NCBI RefSeq assembly: GCF_019059575.1
Contig: NW_024882189.1
Coordinates: forward strand, 212,001-276,000
Origin: Amphibalanus amphitrite
Taxonomy: Eukaryota > Arthropoda > Thecostraca > Balanomorpha > Balanidae
Direction of reading: 5' to 3'
DNA length: 64,000 bases
Below, piece after piece: positions 35,401 to 45,161 of the stretch. Below the pieces are notes generated by a model, which saw only the letters and a program-made list of their open reading frames with translations, was not told where the DNA came from and ran no database searches. A program made the position numbers and the translations under genes. Positions within the stretch are counted from its first letter, which is position 1. Each line of letters starts with the position of its first letter.

Positions 35401-35608
35401 GCTGAACGGGGCTCTGTGAAACTCTGTATAGTTACGTACTGCTGTATATACCAGTCGGCAGGTCTGCCCCCGCCCCGCCCGTCTGAGGGCAGAGCACTGA
35501 CCACCTCCCGCCCTCTCTCCCGCAGACAAAGACGCCGTGGAGAAGCGGCTCTTCATCCTCAAGGATCACGGCATTAACATTTACACGGTGGACAGCGGCG
35601 CCAACTGA
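22406..35608 (+). CDS. Atg1: Atg1/ULK autophagy-initiating serine/threonine kinase (14 coding exons)
   Basis: join(22406..22495, 22822..22998, 24058..24094, 24761..25011, 25729..25889, 26597..27025, 27427..27846, 28003..28169, 30624..30757, 31421..31526, 31820..31978, 34256..34404, 35132..35267, 35526..35608). This totals 2499 bp, or 832 aa; all junctions are GT-AG and in phase. The kinase phosphorylates autophagy initiation factors and acts with Atg13, FIP200/Atg17 and Atg101. The N-terminal kinase domain (about residues 8-275) has a glycine loop [12 protein letters not shown] Lys39, alpha-C Glu56, HRDLKPQN with Asp134, DFG Asp162, a predicted activation Thr177 and CGSPMYMAPE. Residues 276-610 are a Pro/Ser/Ala-rich linker with a FVIV LIR motif at 364-367. 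Residues about 612-832 match the C-terminal EAT region of ULK1/2. The length is close to Drosophila Atg1 and shorter than human ULK1. The start is the only ATG in good context directly before the conserved kinase N-terminus. I am confident of identity and of nearly all exon edges. Confidence 0.95.
22999..24057 (+). repeat. intron 2 of Atg1/ULK, minisatellite-rich
   Basis: A unit of about 53 bp (GGGCAGAATATAGAGGAGCGG with GTCCGGGACGGGTGG) repeats near 23000-23135. GGTCAGTACCCAGTCGG-like short units fill about 23405-23585. The remainder is unique GC-rich intron. Confidence 0.75.
25012..25096 (+). repeat. 40-bp tandem copies of the exon 4 3' end and 5' splice site
   Basis: The last ~30 bases of exon 4 with its donor (TGCGGATCGC..ATG|GTGAGT, donor at 25012) are followed by two further copies with donors at 25052 and 25092, spaced 40 bp. 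Use of the second or third donor would add 40 or 80 bp and shift the frame. A TAG lies at 25057-25059 if the intron is retained. Confidence 0.85.
26958..26993 (+). other. Atg1: LIR (Atg8-interacting) motif in Atg1/ULK
   Basis: [12 protein letters not shown], with core Phe364 (codon 26970-26972) and Val367, preceded by acidic residues and set in an otherwise disordered Pro/Ala-rich region. It matches the [WFY]xx[LIV] consensus and the position of the FVMV motif in ULK1. Expected role: binding Atg8/GABARAP on the growing autophagosome. Confidence 0.8.
27280..27426 (+). repeat. 72-bp direct repeat at the 3' end of intron 6
   Basis: CTGACCCGTCCCGCCCTGAC recurs at 27280 and 27352, with GTCAGTCTGTG after each unit. 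The second unit runs directly into the exon 7 acceptor (CTCGACAG, exon start 27427). The first carries a decoy CTGTGCAG. Confidence 0.85.
29442..29492. repeat. (TTG)n microsatellite in intron 8
   Basis: Seventeen uninterrupted TTG triplets, prone to length polymorphism. Confidence 0.97.
30162..30184 (+). promoter_or_regulatory. TATA box plus CRE inside intron 8
   Basis: TATATAAA (30162-30169) is followed eight bases later by a perfect palindromic TGACGTCA (30177-30184). An ATG at 30295 opens a 28-codon frame (to 30381) with a hydrophobic start ([12 protein letters not shown]). An internal promoter giving a kinase-less transcript with the EAT exons, or a dead small-gene promoter, are both possible. 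Confidence 0.3.
31733..31819 (+). repeat. 68-bp duplication of the exon 11 splice acceptor
   Basis: CTCTGCGCAGAGTCGGTGCGG occurs with its CAG ending at 31751 and again at 31819. Only the second acceptor continues in frame into GTGGAGGCGCCG. Using the first reaches an in-frame TGA at 31796-31798. Confidence 0.88.
32440..32965. repeat. ~36-bp minisatellite in intron 11
   Basis: About thirteen units of GACCAGTGGAGGGCGGCCG plus TCTGTCCGCTCCGAGC with length variants. It lies in the 2.3-kb intron 11 (31979-34255). The 140-230 codon frames on both strands are artefacts. Confidence 0.93.
32966..34255 (+). other. remainder of intron 11
   Basis: AT-richer between about 33120 and 33560, GC-rich afterwards, with poly-G/poly-C tracts near 33747, 33779 and 34097. 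No gene or element recognised. Confidence 0.5.
35020..35115. repeat. short TGACCTCTGG repeat in intron 12
   Basis: TGACCTCTGG and TGACC(C)TCCGC alternate in tandem about ten times, just before the exon 13 acceptor (exon start 35132). Confidence 0.85.
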
Positions 35609-36515
35609 GCGCGCCGCCCGCCGCTCTGCCCCCCCCCCCCCGACCCCGACCCGTCGCCGTGACCCCCTATCCCCCTGGTCTCCTCCCGTGCCGCCGACCG
35701 GCCCGCCAACGATTCCTAGCCCCGAGTCAGCTTCGTGAGCGCCGGCGGCGGAGGCAGCCGCCCGGCGCCGAGCCGCGACCCGTTTCATATCTTCATACAG
35801 AGTGGGTCGCCCGGTCGGGCCGTATACGTGTTTCTGGTGTGTGCTGACCTGTGTGTGGGTGTGTGAGTGTGTGGGTGGGTGGGTGAGGGTATGTGCGGAC
35901 CCGAGGAGGGTGGGATTTACTGTAACGCGCCGACTGCGGGCCGCTGCGACCCGTCGGTACAGGAGCGCTCCCCGGCGGCCGCGGGTAGGCCACAGGGCCG
36001 GGGAGCGGCCGGCCGGGCGCCGCGCGACGACCGCCCAGTATTGGTTTGTGGCGGATCGTCGGGGCCGCCCGGCGGCCGCTCCGAGTAACTGTAGTTAGCG
36101 CGCCGTCCGCCGGATGGCGCCGTGTTCGCGGCAGAGGCGCCGCCGCCGCCGTCTGAGCCATATATCCGTGTGTACCGATAATAGAGAGCCGGGACTGTGC
36201 GCGTTCCCGGCCGCGCCGCCGCCGCCGCTGACCCGTATAGTGTCGTTTGTGATAGTCATCATGAGTTGTTTCAGTTCATGCTTGGTTGTGTACAGCGCTT
36301 ATTTCATTCTCATACACGATGAGTACCTGGATTATTCCCAGTCAGCACTGTCTAACTGAACGTATTGTCTTTCGCTCATTGAAGTTTTAAACATTGCATT
36401 GCAATCAGGTATGCGTGCTGTGTTGCGTTGTCTCAATTGTAAAATACCTTCGTTGGATACATTGACCGTAGATGTTATTTAAAGCTGTACAAATAAATGT
36501 TGCACACTATCCTGA
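35609..36515 (+). other. Atg1: 3' UTR of Atg1/ULK
   Basis: GC-rich after the TGA, turning AT-rich from 36240, ending at an AATAAA signal. A poly-C tract and a GTGTGGGTG-type stretch are present near 35629 and 35850-35890. Confidence 0.65.
36492..36497 (+). terminator. Atg1: AATAAA polyadenylation signal of Atg1/ULK
   Basis: First canonical hexamer after the stop codon, about 0.9 kb downstream, in the AT-rich tail of the presumed 3' UTR. Confidence 0.65.
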
Positions 36516-37105
36516 GTGCAGGGTTTGTTGGATCGTGAGGCGGGAATATGAGGTCCATGAGGTCAGCTGCTCCCTAATTAACCGGTCTGTGAGTGGCAGG
36601 ACATGAGGGTACTTCCTCCGGTCTGTAATTGGCAGGACACTGGCGTGAGCGACTCATCAACTCTAAATGGAGATAAATCAAGTGCGCTTCTCCGGTGGGA
36701 CCAGGCCCGGCGAATTTACAATCCTCGCATGGCCCAGAGAAACGCACTGCGCCGTTCTAGGCCCTTGGGTTTCATTCAGGAGGGGACCTCGGCCGACCTA
36801 AGGCGAACAACTTTTGCAATGCAACAACTTTGCATCTCATACTTTTACACAACGGTGCCACTTTAAGACGTTTAACTCAGACCGATTAGCCTTAAATTGT
36901 TCGTGCGAGTGCGATGTGAACGAAGCGAGGCCCTGCGCACTATGCTCCCATCAGACGAACAGTAATGCCGCAAAGGTACTAAGGTCGGGATTGGCTCTTG
37001 GCCTGTCGCCGTGAAAAATAAAAAACATTTGAGAACGATTTTGTACACCCACGGCCACCTGTCACAACCAAATAACTACACATGACATAAAACAACGAAA
37101 TACGC
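36516..37105. other. intergenic, Atg1/ULK to cuticle gene A (tail to tail)
   Basis: The two genes converge. Nothing recognisable lies between their polyadenylation signals. Confidence 0.6.
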
Positions 37106-37111
37106 TTTATT
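37106..37111 (-). terminator. AATAAA polyadenylation signal of cuticle gene A
   Basis: Reverse-strand AATAAA about 50 bp after the gene A stop codon. Confidence 0.75.
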
Positions 37112-37160
37112 TCATCCACGGGAACACTGCAACAAACAGTCATCTTTCAGCAGCCATCCT

Positions 37161-38499
37161 TCAGTTGTACGAGGGAGACTGAGCCAGAGCAGCGCGCCGG
37201 TCAAACTCCATCTGAAAGGCCCTCTTGGCCTGAGCCACCTCGTAGGTGTCCTGGACGGGCTGTGGGGCCTGGCCGAGGGTGTAGGCGGGACGGGGCTTCT
37301 GCTGGTAGTACTGGGGCTGCTGCTGGTAGTACTGGGGCTGCTCAGTGTACTGGTGGGTGTCGGGGGCCAGTTCAGCCTCCCTGGCCAGCTTCTGGTACTC
37401 CTGCTGGAAAACCCTCTTGGCCTCAGCCACCTCGTAGGTGTCCTGGACGGGCTGTGGGGCCTGGCCGGGGGTGTAGGCGGGACGGGGCTGCTGCTGGTAG
37501 TACTGGGGCTGCGCAGTGTACTGGTGGGTGTCGGGGGCCAGTTCAGCCTCCCTGGCCAGCTTCTGGTACTCCTGCTGGAAGGCCCTCTTGGCCTCAGCCA
37601 CCTCGTAGGTGTCCTGGACGGGCTGTGGGGCCTGGCCGAGGGTGTAGGCGGGACGGGGCTGCTGCTGGTAGTACTGGGGCTGCTGCTGGTAGTACTGGGG
37701 CTGCTTAGTGTACTGGTGGGTGTCGGGGGCCAGTTCAGCCTCCCTGGCCAGCTTCTGGTACTCCTGCTGGAAAACCCTCTTGGCCTCAGCCACCTCGTAG
37801 GTGTCCTGGACGGGCTGTGGGGCCTGGCCGGGGGTGTAGGCGGGACGGGGCTGCTGCTGGTAGTACTGGGGCTGCGCAGTGTACTGGTGGGTGTCGGGGG
37901 CCAGTTCAGCCTCCCTGGCCAGCTTCTGGTACTCCTGCTGGAAGGCCCTCTTGGCCTCAGCCACCTCGTAGGTGTCCTGGACGGGCTGTGGGGCCTGGCC
38001 GAGGGTGTAGGCGGGACGGGGCTGCTGCTGGTAGTACTGGGGCTGCTGCTGGTAGTACTGGGGCTGCGCAGTGTACTGGTGGGTGTCGGGGGCCAGTTCA
38101 GCCTCCCTGGCCAGCTTCTGGTACTCCTGCTGGAAGGCCCTCTTGGCCTCAGCCACCTCGTAGGTGTCCTGGACGGGCTGTGGTGCCGCACTGACGGCCG
38201 CCCCGGCCTGGTAGGACGACACGGCGGGCGGCGGATGGTCGGCGGCGGCTCCCAGAACAGCCGCCGTCAGCAGGAGCTGCCGAGCGACGGGTGGCGTCAG
38301 CGATACCGGTGGCGCGGAGGTAGTCAGACATCGGGAAACATGTCAAAATGACAGGAATGAATGAATGAGCAATAAACATGGATGCTCTCAGTCATTGAAC
38401 AGAAGTTTCATTTTGAAGCTACGATACGGGATGAAAATAATGGGTATATAAGGTCGTTTAGTGGCTACTTTGAAGACAACTTACCACAGTCCGCATCAT
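37161..38499 (-). CDS. cuticle protein A, six PVQDTYEVA motifs (376 aa)
   Basis: complement(join(37161..38276, 38485..38499)). Exon 1 encodes only MMRTV. A 208-bp intron in phase 0 splits the signal peptide, which continues LLLTAAVLGAAA in exon 2 (cleavage expected after Ala17). The mature protein has five units of 57 or 64 aa plus a terminal half unit. Each unit has PVQDTYEVAEAKRAF, then QQEYQKLAREAELAPDTHQY, then one or two QYYQQQP blocks and RPAYTxGQ. It ends FQMEFDRRAALAQSPSYN. The PVxDTxEVAxAKxxF core resembles a motif of arthropod cuticle proteins, so a secreted structural role in exoskeleton is likely; the Tyr/Gln blocks would suit cross-linking (inference). Single-block units alternate with double-block units: units 2-3 and 4-5 form a duplicated 121-aa pair. 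Long frames on the other strand are repeat shadows. Confidence 0.82.
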
Positions 38500-38578
38500 G
38501 ATGTAGTGTAGGAGTGCAGACTGAAGCAGTGCCGCCGTGGATTGAACAAGTGGTGTCCATCTGATGACTCGGTGCACC

Positions 38579-38584
38579 TTTATA
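38579..38584 (-). promoter_or_regulatory. TATA box of cuticle gene A
   Basis: TATAAAG on the minus strand, about 80 bp before the ATG. The leader to the ATG is nearly identical in all four cuticle genes. The upstream ~130 bp (to about 38,730) is shared with gene D, and its TATA-proximal part with gene B. Confidence 0.85.
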
Positions 38585-38739
38585 CCCGGGCAGAGGACAC
38601 GCCCGATTGGTATGTGTCTTTTCCTGCAGAGCTCTGCAAACCGTTTTCAATATAAAACGGGCTGCTCTAAATGTAGGTACCGGTTGTTGAGACATTTGTC
38701 AATTGATAGGCAATGGGCATTGTTCAATGGTCATGCATT

Positions 38740-39029
38740 TGAAGTGGAAAATTGTGTGAAATAAACGTTGATTCAGTCAAGTCAGTTGAAGGTCGCGCCA
38801 CCCTGTGCAGTGTGCACTCAACAGATGACGACATATCTACCAATGAAGGAACATCAATTTAGTAATCAACAACGAGTTCACTGTAGTGCGATTAATTTTG
38901 TACAAACTAAGCAATGGAATTCTAGCTCTTAGCTGATTGCTGCTAAGTGCTAACGAACGAAATGTTTGAGCTGGTTAACTACCTACGGAGCTGGAACTGC
39001 GCTAATTGTGCATAGTATGAAATAGGTGC
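38740..39029. other. intergenic, no feature recognised
   Basis: AT-rich sequence upstream of gene A. Nothing supported. Confidence 0.5.
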
Positions 39030-40330
39030 GATAATAGGTACACCCCCTGTCCTTTTCCGTTGGTATCTCGTGAACGACTGCAGATATCGCCACTTCAACT
39101 TCAGGAACCCTCCAGGCACCAATTTTACACATTGCGACCAAACAACTTCCAGAGGCTATGATAGGTTGACCACAAATGACGTTAGAATGACGGCATGCTC
39201 TGACATTTTCCACCGAAAAAAGGTTTTGCGGGAAGAGCTGTCAGGAGCAGGACTACAGGTTTGAAGATACATAAAAAAATCAAGATATAAAACGTGTAGA
39301 ATTTACAGGGCTATAAACCGCTATCTCCAATTTTTGAAATTGTTGGACTTAGACCCCTAAAAATCAAAAAAGTTTTTTTTTTTTACAATAGCCTAAAAAT
39401 CCCAAATTTTTGAATTTCGAAAACAATGAACAAATATGATAGTGCCTACCATCTTATATCCACATACGAAATTTGAGATCGATGCCTCTTTTTTGGCCAC
39501 GTTATAGCGAAATACTGTTCAAAATTAATGACGTCAAATATTCAAACTCATTTTTTAGCAATTCCAGACCACGTAGCGCAAAACAAAGACCACCATTAGA
39601 CCCCCCGTGACGAGCTGCATCGATTCGATACCCATTTTATGCAAAATACCATTTATTAGAATGATGAAGAAAAACCTGTTGCTCATTTCTATCAGAAAAT
39701 ATCGCAATTCTATTGGTTTATTTTTTCTATTTCTGATAGAAATGAGCAACAGGTTATTCTTCATCATTCTAATAATCTTATTAACAATGCTCAGCACAAC
39801 GTTCAAATACAAGAAAATACCATTTTTGAACTTTGAACTAATTTGACCTGACCGTGACCTAACTCTCACCAGAACATAACCTAAACTGGCTCCAAAGGCT
39901 GCCTGACCCACATAATCGCATTTGTCATGTAAAATGGACTATGAAACATGCATCACAAGACACTTTCATATTTTGACCCTCAGTGACGTGACCTCTGTGA
40001 CCTGACCTGGTATCAGTGACCTCAAATAGCAAAATATTTGTGTTTGACGGACAACTCTCCATCGATGATTTTCTATAGCGTGCCTTTTGCTCGATTTTAC
40101 CACACATTTCTTGAAATGACTGCAAACGGCGAAAATGCGACCTTTAACCTGGCCTGTGACGTCATCGGTAAAACCGAGGTGAATGAAATTGGGTCACAAG
40201 GTAGTTTCCCGGCGGATCTATCGAACGCCGTTTGAATTTTGAAAATTGGCCGGTAACTTTTCGAGTTCTTAGGGGGGCGAACTACGGGTGGTAGGGTCCG
40301 CCGATAGCCCTACGAAGCGCAGGACTTCAA
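39030..40330. mobile_element. probable non-autonomous element related to the 49.3-50.2 kb MITE
   Basis: Two stretches match the MITE at 49275-50150 with substitutions. One contains GGTTGACCACAAATGACG (against GGTCGACCGGGAATGATG there); the other contains CTGTGACGTCATCGGTAAAA and GAACGCCGTTTGAATTTTGA. The boundaries are approximate because I could not find clean termini. A long hairpin (39655-39773) lies inside. Confidence 0.5.
39655..39773. repeat. inverted repeat, 44-nt arms
   Basis: The arms 39655-39698 and 39730-39773 are reverse complements with one mismatch, separated by 31 nt. Transcribed from either strand it would form a stable stem-loop. Confidence 0.95.
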
Positions 40331-40483
40331 TCAGCAGAGATAGCAACTAGCCTTTGAGAGCTTTTCCGCAATTCGTCTTCTCAGCAGTCGCCATGCGGGA
40401 TGGGAGGGACTACAGAGTCCTATTGACATCTTCTCCACTCACGGTCGAACGGGCCTGGCGACAATCATGCTTTATGAGTCTGC

Positions 40484-40685
40484 GCGTTCCAATTCATAAG
40501 GATAGAACGTTCCGAATCAACAAGACTGGCACGTTCCCATTGAATATTCCTGTTTTCCCCGCCGGCAGCAGTCCAAACAGGCTACAAAGGCCTGAGACTA
40601 CTCCAGTCCCCGACGCGTTCATGACCGTTCAGTAGTTACTGAAACTCCCGATAGATGGCAGCACGGGTGAGCGCCCGGGAGTTAG
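40484..40685. repeat. dispersed repeat, inverted partner at 63468-63682
   Basis: Reads from GCGTTCCAATTCAT to CGCCCGGGAGTTAG and matches the reverse complement of 63468-63682 with scattered differences and small indels. It includes the shared CCGATAGATGGCAGCACGGG. Probably part of a transposable element. Confidence 0.8.
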
Positions 40686-41994
40686 ACTGTACCGCAATGC
40701 CGTAGACATCCGAGTAATGCACGGGTCGCGCGCCGCGCGGTTCTTTTATATTTTCAGGCCGCACATAGGGAGCGTGCCGCCAAGTTTACGGTAAATCATG
40801 CTACTAGAGATTCGTGGGCTGGTGTGCTACGGAATTTCCCTGTGTATGTGCGCTGAGGGGTTAGGTACGGGCTTAACTGCAAAACCGGATAAACGGAACC
40901 GGATTCCATCACTGCAGTCCGTTGTTCCACTGGGACTCGACGCGAGACCCTAACATGACCTGTGCTGTGCGGGCCACCATTCTAGATGGTCTCCAGTGAT
41001 GCAGCGAATCTAACTGCAACCCACTCTTGAGGTATGGAAGCGACACCCTGCACTGGCACACGTGGCAAGGTGAGACACCCCCACTGACCTATCATACATA
41101 TAGTTACTGGCCAGCCCTCTAGTCGGTCTCCAGCGGCTAACTCAATTTGAGCGTAATCGGTCCAGCCGTTCTTAGTTGGAAGCAATCCCTGACCTGAAAG
41201 CGAGCACGTGCAGTAGCCCCCCCCCCTCCACCCCCCACACATAAACATGCATCGCCAGAGTGGATGCCCACTGCCCAGTGCCCACGTATACGCATGGGGT
41301 ATAGGTTTTAGGGCGCCTCAGCGACAAACGCTCTTTGGTCCACCTATACGTCAAGTTTCAGTGCAATCAGCCCAGTACTTTGGGAGTTATTGTTGGTGGA
41401 ACAAATTGTTATATGCGACCTCTGAACCGAGGCCAGTGCCGCTACGACGACCAAAAAGTAAAAAGTATACCTACGTAAGAAAATATTTATATTAATCATG
41501 ATCGAATCATGTGGACGGTTATCTGCTGTCGCATACCGGAAAGGACGAAAAGCGGCAAACTGTTAAAAATCAAAGCAGATGATTCCAATCACATATGTAG
41601 GTATATAAGCGAATTCAGCTGGAAACAACGGGTTGTGAGGTTCGTAGTCCGTGGTCTGGGGATGGTCAGGCTAAATATCATGAGCGCCGGGCGTAGAGCG
41701 ACGAGACGGTGCTTTTGTTGTTTTTACGCCTTTTTTTAATCTCATTCTCTTGTTCATGCTATGTATGTTGCATCTCAAGAACCTTTTATCTTTACAACAT
41801 TCTAATTTATATCATTGCGCTTGTATGTTTTTGTTAGGAATGATAAAATGTAGGTGAATGTATGACATAATGTCAATCTCTAGTGTCTATGTCTCTTGTC
41901 TACCGATTATGAACCAGTCTATCGGTTGCCGAGATAAAAGGCTACGTAAGCTGTAAAAGAGTTGAAAAGGGGCAATCCAGTGCTTAGACATGTA
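40686..41994. other. intergenic between cuticle genes A and B
   Basis: No gene recognised. A poly-C tract lies near 41217-41236. Short frames around 41000-41400 have no protein features. Confidence 0.5.
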
Positions 41995-42000
41995 TTTGTT
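41995..42000 (-). terminator. degenerate polyadenylation hexamer (AACAAA) of cuticle gene B
   Basis: At the position where genes C and D have GAAATAAATACA, gene B reads GAAACAAATACA. The hexamer is therefore AACAAA. No canonical AATAAA is seen nearby on this strand. Confidence 0.55.
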
Positions 42001-42067
42001 TCCCGAGCAGGCAACAGAGGCAGATCACTTAATGAGCATCAGTTCCCTTCTACTAAACGACAAACAT

Positions 42068-43222
42068 TCAGTTGTACGAGGAAGACTGAGCCAGAGCAGC
42101 GCGCCGGTCAAACTCCATCTGGAAGACCCTCTTGGCCTGAGCCACCTCGTAGGTGTCCTGGACGGGCTGTGGGGCCTGGCCGAGGGTGTAGGCGGGACGG
42201 GGCTGCTGCTGGTAGTACTGGGGCTGCGCAGTGTACTGGTGGGTGTCGGGGGCCAGTTCAGCCTCCCTGGCCAGCTTCTGGTACTCCTGCTGGAAGGCCC
42301 TCTTGGCCTCAGCCACCTCGTAGGTGTCCTGGACGGGCTGTGGGGCCTGGCCGAGGGTGTAGGCGGGACGGGGCTGCTGCTGGTAGTACTGGGGCTGCTG
42401 CTGGTAGTACTGGGGCTGCGCAATGTACTGGTGGGTGTCGGGGGCCAGTTCAGCCTCCCTGGCCAGCTTCTGGTACTCCTGCTGGAAGGCCCTCTTGGCC
42501 TCAGCCACCTCGTAGGTGTCCTGGACGGGCTGTGGGGCCTGGCCGAGGGTGTAGGCGGGACGGGGCTGCTGCTGGTAGTACTGGGGCTGCTGCTGGTGGT
42601 ACTGGGGCTGCGCAGTGTACTGGTGGGTGTCGGGGGCCAGTTCAGCCTCCCTGGCCAGCTTCTGGTACTCCTGATGGAAGGCCCTCTTGGCCTCAGCCAC
42701 CTCGTAGGTGTCCTGGACCGGCTGTGGGGCCTGGCCGAGGGTGTAGGCGGGACGGGGCTGCTGCTGGTAGTACTGGGGCTGCTGCTGGTAGAACTGGGGC
42801 TGCGCAGTGTACTGGTGGGTGTCGGGGGCCAGTTCAGCCTCCCTGGCCAGCTTCTGGTACTCCTGCTGGAAGGCCCTCTTGGCCTCAGCCACCTCGTAGG
42901 TGTCCTGGACGGGCTGTGGTGCCGCACTGACGGCCGCCCCGGCCTGGTAGGACGACACGGCGGGCGGCGGATGGTCGGCGGCGGCTCCCAGAACAGCCGC
43001 CGTCAGCAGGAGCTGCCGAGCGACGGGTGGCGTCAGCGATACCGGTGGCGCGGAGGTAGTTAGACATCGGGAGACATGTCAAAATGACATGAATGAACGA
43101 ATGGACAATTGATGGTGATGTTCCTTTTTTACAGAAACTGCAAAAGACAGCATAATAAAATAATGAGGATGTAAGGCTGTTTGGTGGTTACATTGTAGAC
43201 AACTTACCACAGTCCGCATCAT
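42068..43222 (-). CDS. cuticle protein B, five PVQDTYEVA motifs (319 aa)
   Basis: complement(join(42068..43012, 43208..43222)). Same architecture as gene A: exon 1 MMRTV, phase-0 intron of 195 bp, signal peptide completed by LLLTAAVLGAAA. Four full units plus the terminal unit give 319 aa, exactly one 57-aa unit less than gene A. The first three units have the double Tyr/Gln block, with single substitutions (QFYQQQP in unit 1, QYHQQQP in unit 2). The terminal unit reads AQAKRVFQMEFDRRAALAQ, as in gene D. The intron is most like that of gene C. The likely function is a secreted cuticle component. Confidence 0.82.
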
Positions 43223-43301
43223 GATGTAGTGTAGGAGTGCAGACTGAAGCAGTGCCGCCGTGGATTGAACAAGTGGTGTCCATCTGATGACTCGGTGCAC
43301 C

Positions 43302-43307
43302 TTTATA
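43302..43307 (-). promoter_or_regulatory. TATA box of cuticle gene B
   Basis: TATAAAG on the minus strand about 80 bp from the ATG. The ~110 bp further upstream (to about 43,412) match genes A and D. Confidence 0.85.
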
Positions 43308-43412
43308 CCCGGGCAGAGGACACGCCCGATTGGTATGTGTCTTTTCCTGCAGAGCTCTGCAAACCGTTTTCAATATAAAATGGGCTGCTCTGGATGTACC
43401 GGTTGTTGAGAC

Positions 43413-45076
43413 ATTCGTGAAATAATGTCATACAGTGCCCATGCATTTATAATAGAATGGTAGAAATTATTTGTAGGTACAACAAACGGTGATAAGATCC
43501 GAGAACTAACAGCTCCAAAAAGTAAAAAAAAACAACAACAACACAGATGAGCCTTAAGATGCAGATGCGTAAGTCCACCTACCTACATATATGTAAGCAC
43601 TAACAGACAACACTACCGACTTGCAGTGGGACTACGTTGTGGAACAACGCTTATGGGGAGTGAATGAAATGGAGGCATCGGTTACCTCAACCGAAAAAAC
43701 AACAAACACAGTCTTGGATAGAAAACAAGTTGGAAAACCTTTAAGTCAGAAAACTTTCAAAGTGTTTTCAGGCTCAAAAGGTGAATTCCAGCCTTTTCCC
43801 TCCGAAGCGTTTGTCATTGTTTACCGATTGAGGTGACCCTGCTGTAACCGGCTACCCGTGAGGTTGAAACAATGTGCAGACCTTCCAGTTGTTTGTCGAT
43901 ACTTCATTCGATACTACATTCGTCGTCAAAAGAAATGATACCAAGACACTTGGTAGCAGACACCTGCAAATTCGTTTAAAAGGTTTACTATTCTATATCC
44001 AACATTCCGATATATTCCTGTACATATAAAGACCGAACCCCTATCCGTCGAAAAGCAGCGCGCCGAGAGGCTGTAAACTCGACGGAAAATCCGGGACCGT
44101 GCGGACCGGAGCGTGAAACAGAACGGACGGCTGACCGGCTGTGGAGGGAGGGGAGACAAACAGTCACACGGTGGGGGGGGGGGGGAGTGGGCAGTACAGA
44201 CGGCCCGGCGGCGGAGCTTGTTCGGACGGACCTCCGTGTTTTTTCGCGAATAACTCTGGCAAAAAGCGGCCGATCGCGAGGAAAATTTCATGATCCTGAG
44301 TCAAATGACCTCCTACAGCTGTGACCTGTTTCTCGAGACGGCCGGCACGCGATTCGGCGTATGTCACCGTACATTATCCTAGCGTTTCCAGTCTTTTATG
44401 GTTGTAATAAAAAACATTGAAATTGATGTCGGTCCCATACGTCATGGTACCTATGTGTCAAGGTCACATAAAGGTCAGGTCAAAGTAATTGACAAATGAT
44501 GTACTTACATTGAACAACTTTAAAAAAGCATATAAGACACTGGACTGGACATGGGAAGAGAGAAAAATGTAAGAAAATCAACAAGAAAAAGACGACAGAG
44601 AAGCTCAGATAGAGAACAGCTCTATATCAGAAATGGCCCAGATCGCTCGATTACGATTCCCGCCCCACGCCAATCGATATTCATTCGCACATAATTCATT
44701 CTACATTATGTAGAGCTTTCGTGATGCCTCTGCAGCGAGGTAAAAGTTCAGGATAAAAAATCGAGATCTAATGCGTCGAGCAGCAGACGATCGACCTACA
44801 AGACCAGCAGCTTCACAGTGGGTGACAGGTGCAATGTCATTATCTAAAAACAAAAACCGTCTATAATTGACGTGCCATAGATACCTCAGAACAATTAGCT
44901 TTGTTCATCGAAAATGTCGATAATGTCTGACCGCGGGAGCAGCGCTCACGTAATTATTTCTCAATCACCAATGAGCCGGCTAAGTAGGCGATTCAAAGCA
45001 GAGCAACGGTGCTGCTGGGACAATGGCGGAGTTGGGAATGATAGCGGGCGGGCCACTAGTGCTGCCGCGGCCCGGG
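43413..45076. other. divergent intergenic region between cuticle genes B and C
   Basis: This is the centre of the mirror arrangement. No gene is recognised. It contains a poly-G tract at 44173-44186 and AGGTCACATAAAGGTCAGGTCA near 44460-44480. Frames at 43621-43836 and 43926-44367 lack recognisable features. Confidence 0.55.
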
Positions 45077-45082
45077 TATAAA
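45077..45082 (+). promoter_or_regulatory. TATA box of cuticle gene C
   Basis: GGGTATAAATG, with the same downstream leader as the other three genes, but sequence upstream of about 45070 is unrelated to the block shared by A, B and D. Confidence 0.85.
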
Positions 45083-45161
45083 TGTGCACCGAGCCATCAG
45101 ATGGACACCACTTGTTCAATCCACGGCGGCACTGCTTCACTCTGCACTCCTACACTCCACC

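Larger units (their letters stand above)
30690..35608 (+). other. Atg1: Atg1/ULK C-terminal EAT region (exons 9-14)
   Basis: From about residue 612 ([13 protein letters not shown]) through exon 14 the protein is helical and aligns with the ULK1/2 early-autophagy-targeting domain, which binds Atg13. Recognisable segments are [19 protein letters not shown] (exon 10), [19 protein letters not shown] (exon 11), LIYEHAIEM (exon 12), [10 protein letters not shown] and [12 protein letters not shown] (exon 13), and a short C-terminal exon ending SGAN. Confidence 0.88.

Noticed and set aside
37262..38351. Long frames opposite cuticle gene A (similar ones opposite B, C and D, and in the other sense frame)
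   Set aside because: The coding repeat has no stops in several frames. The true frame has a signal peptide, spliced first exon, TATA box and polyadenylation signal; the others have none.
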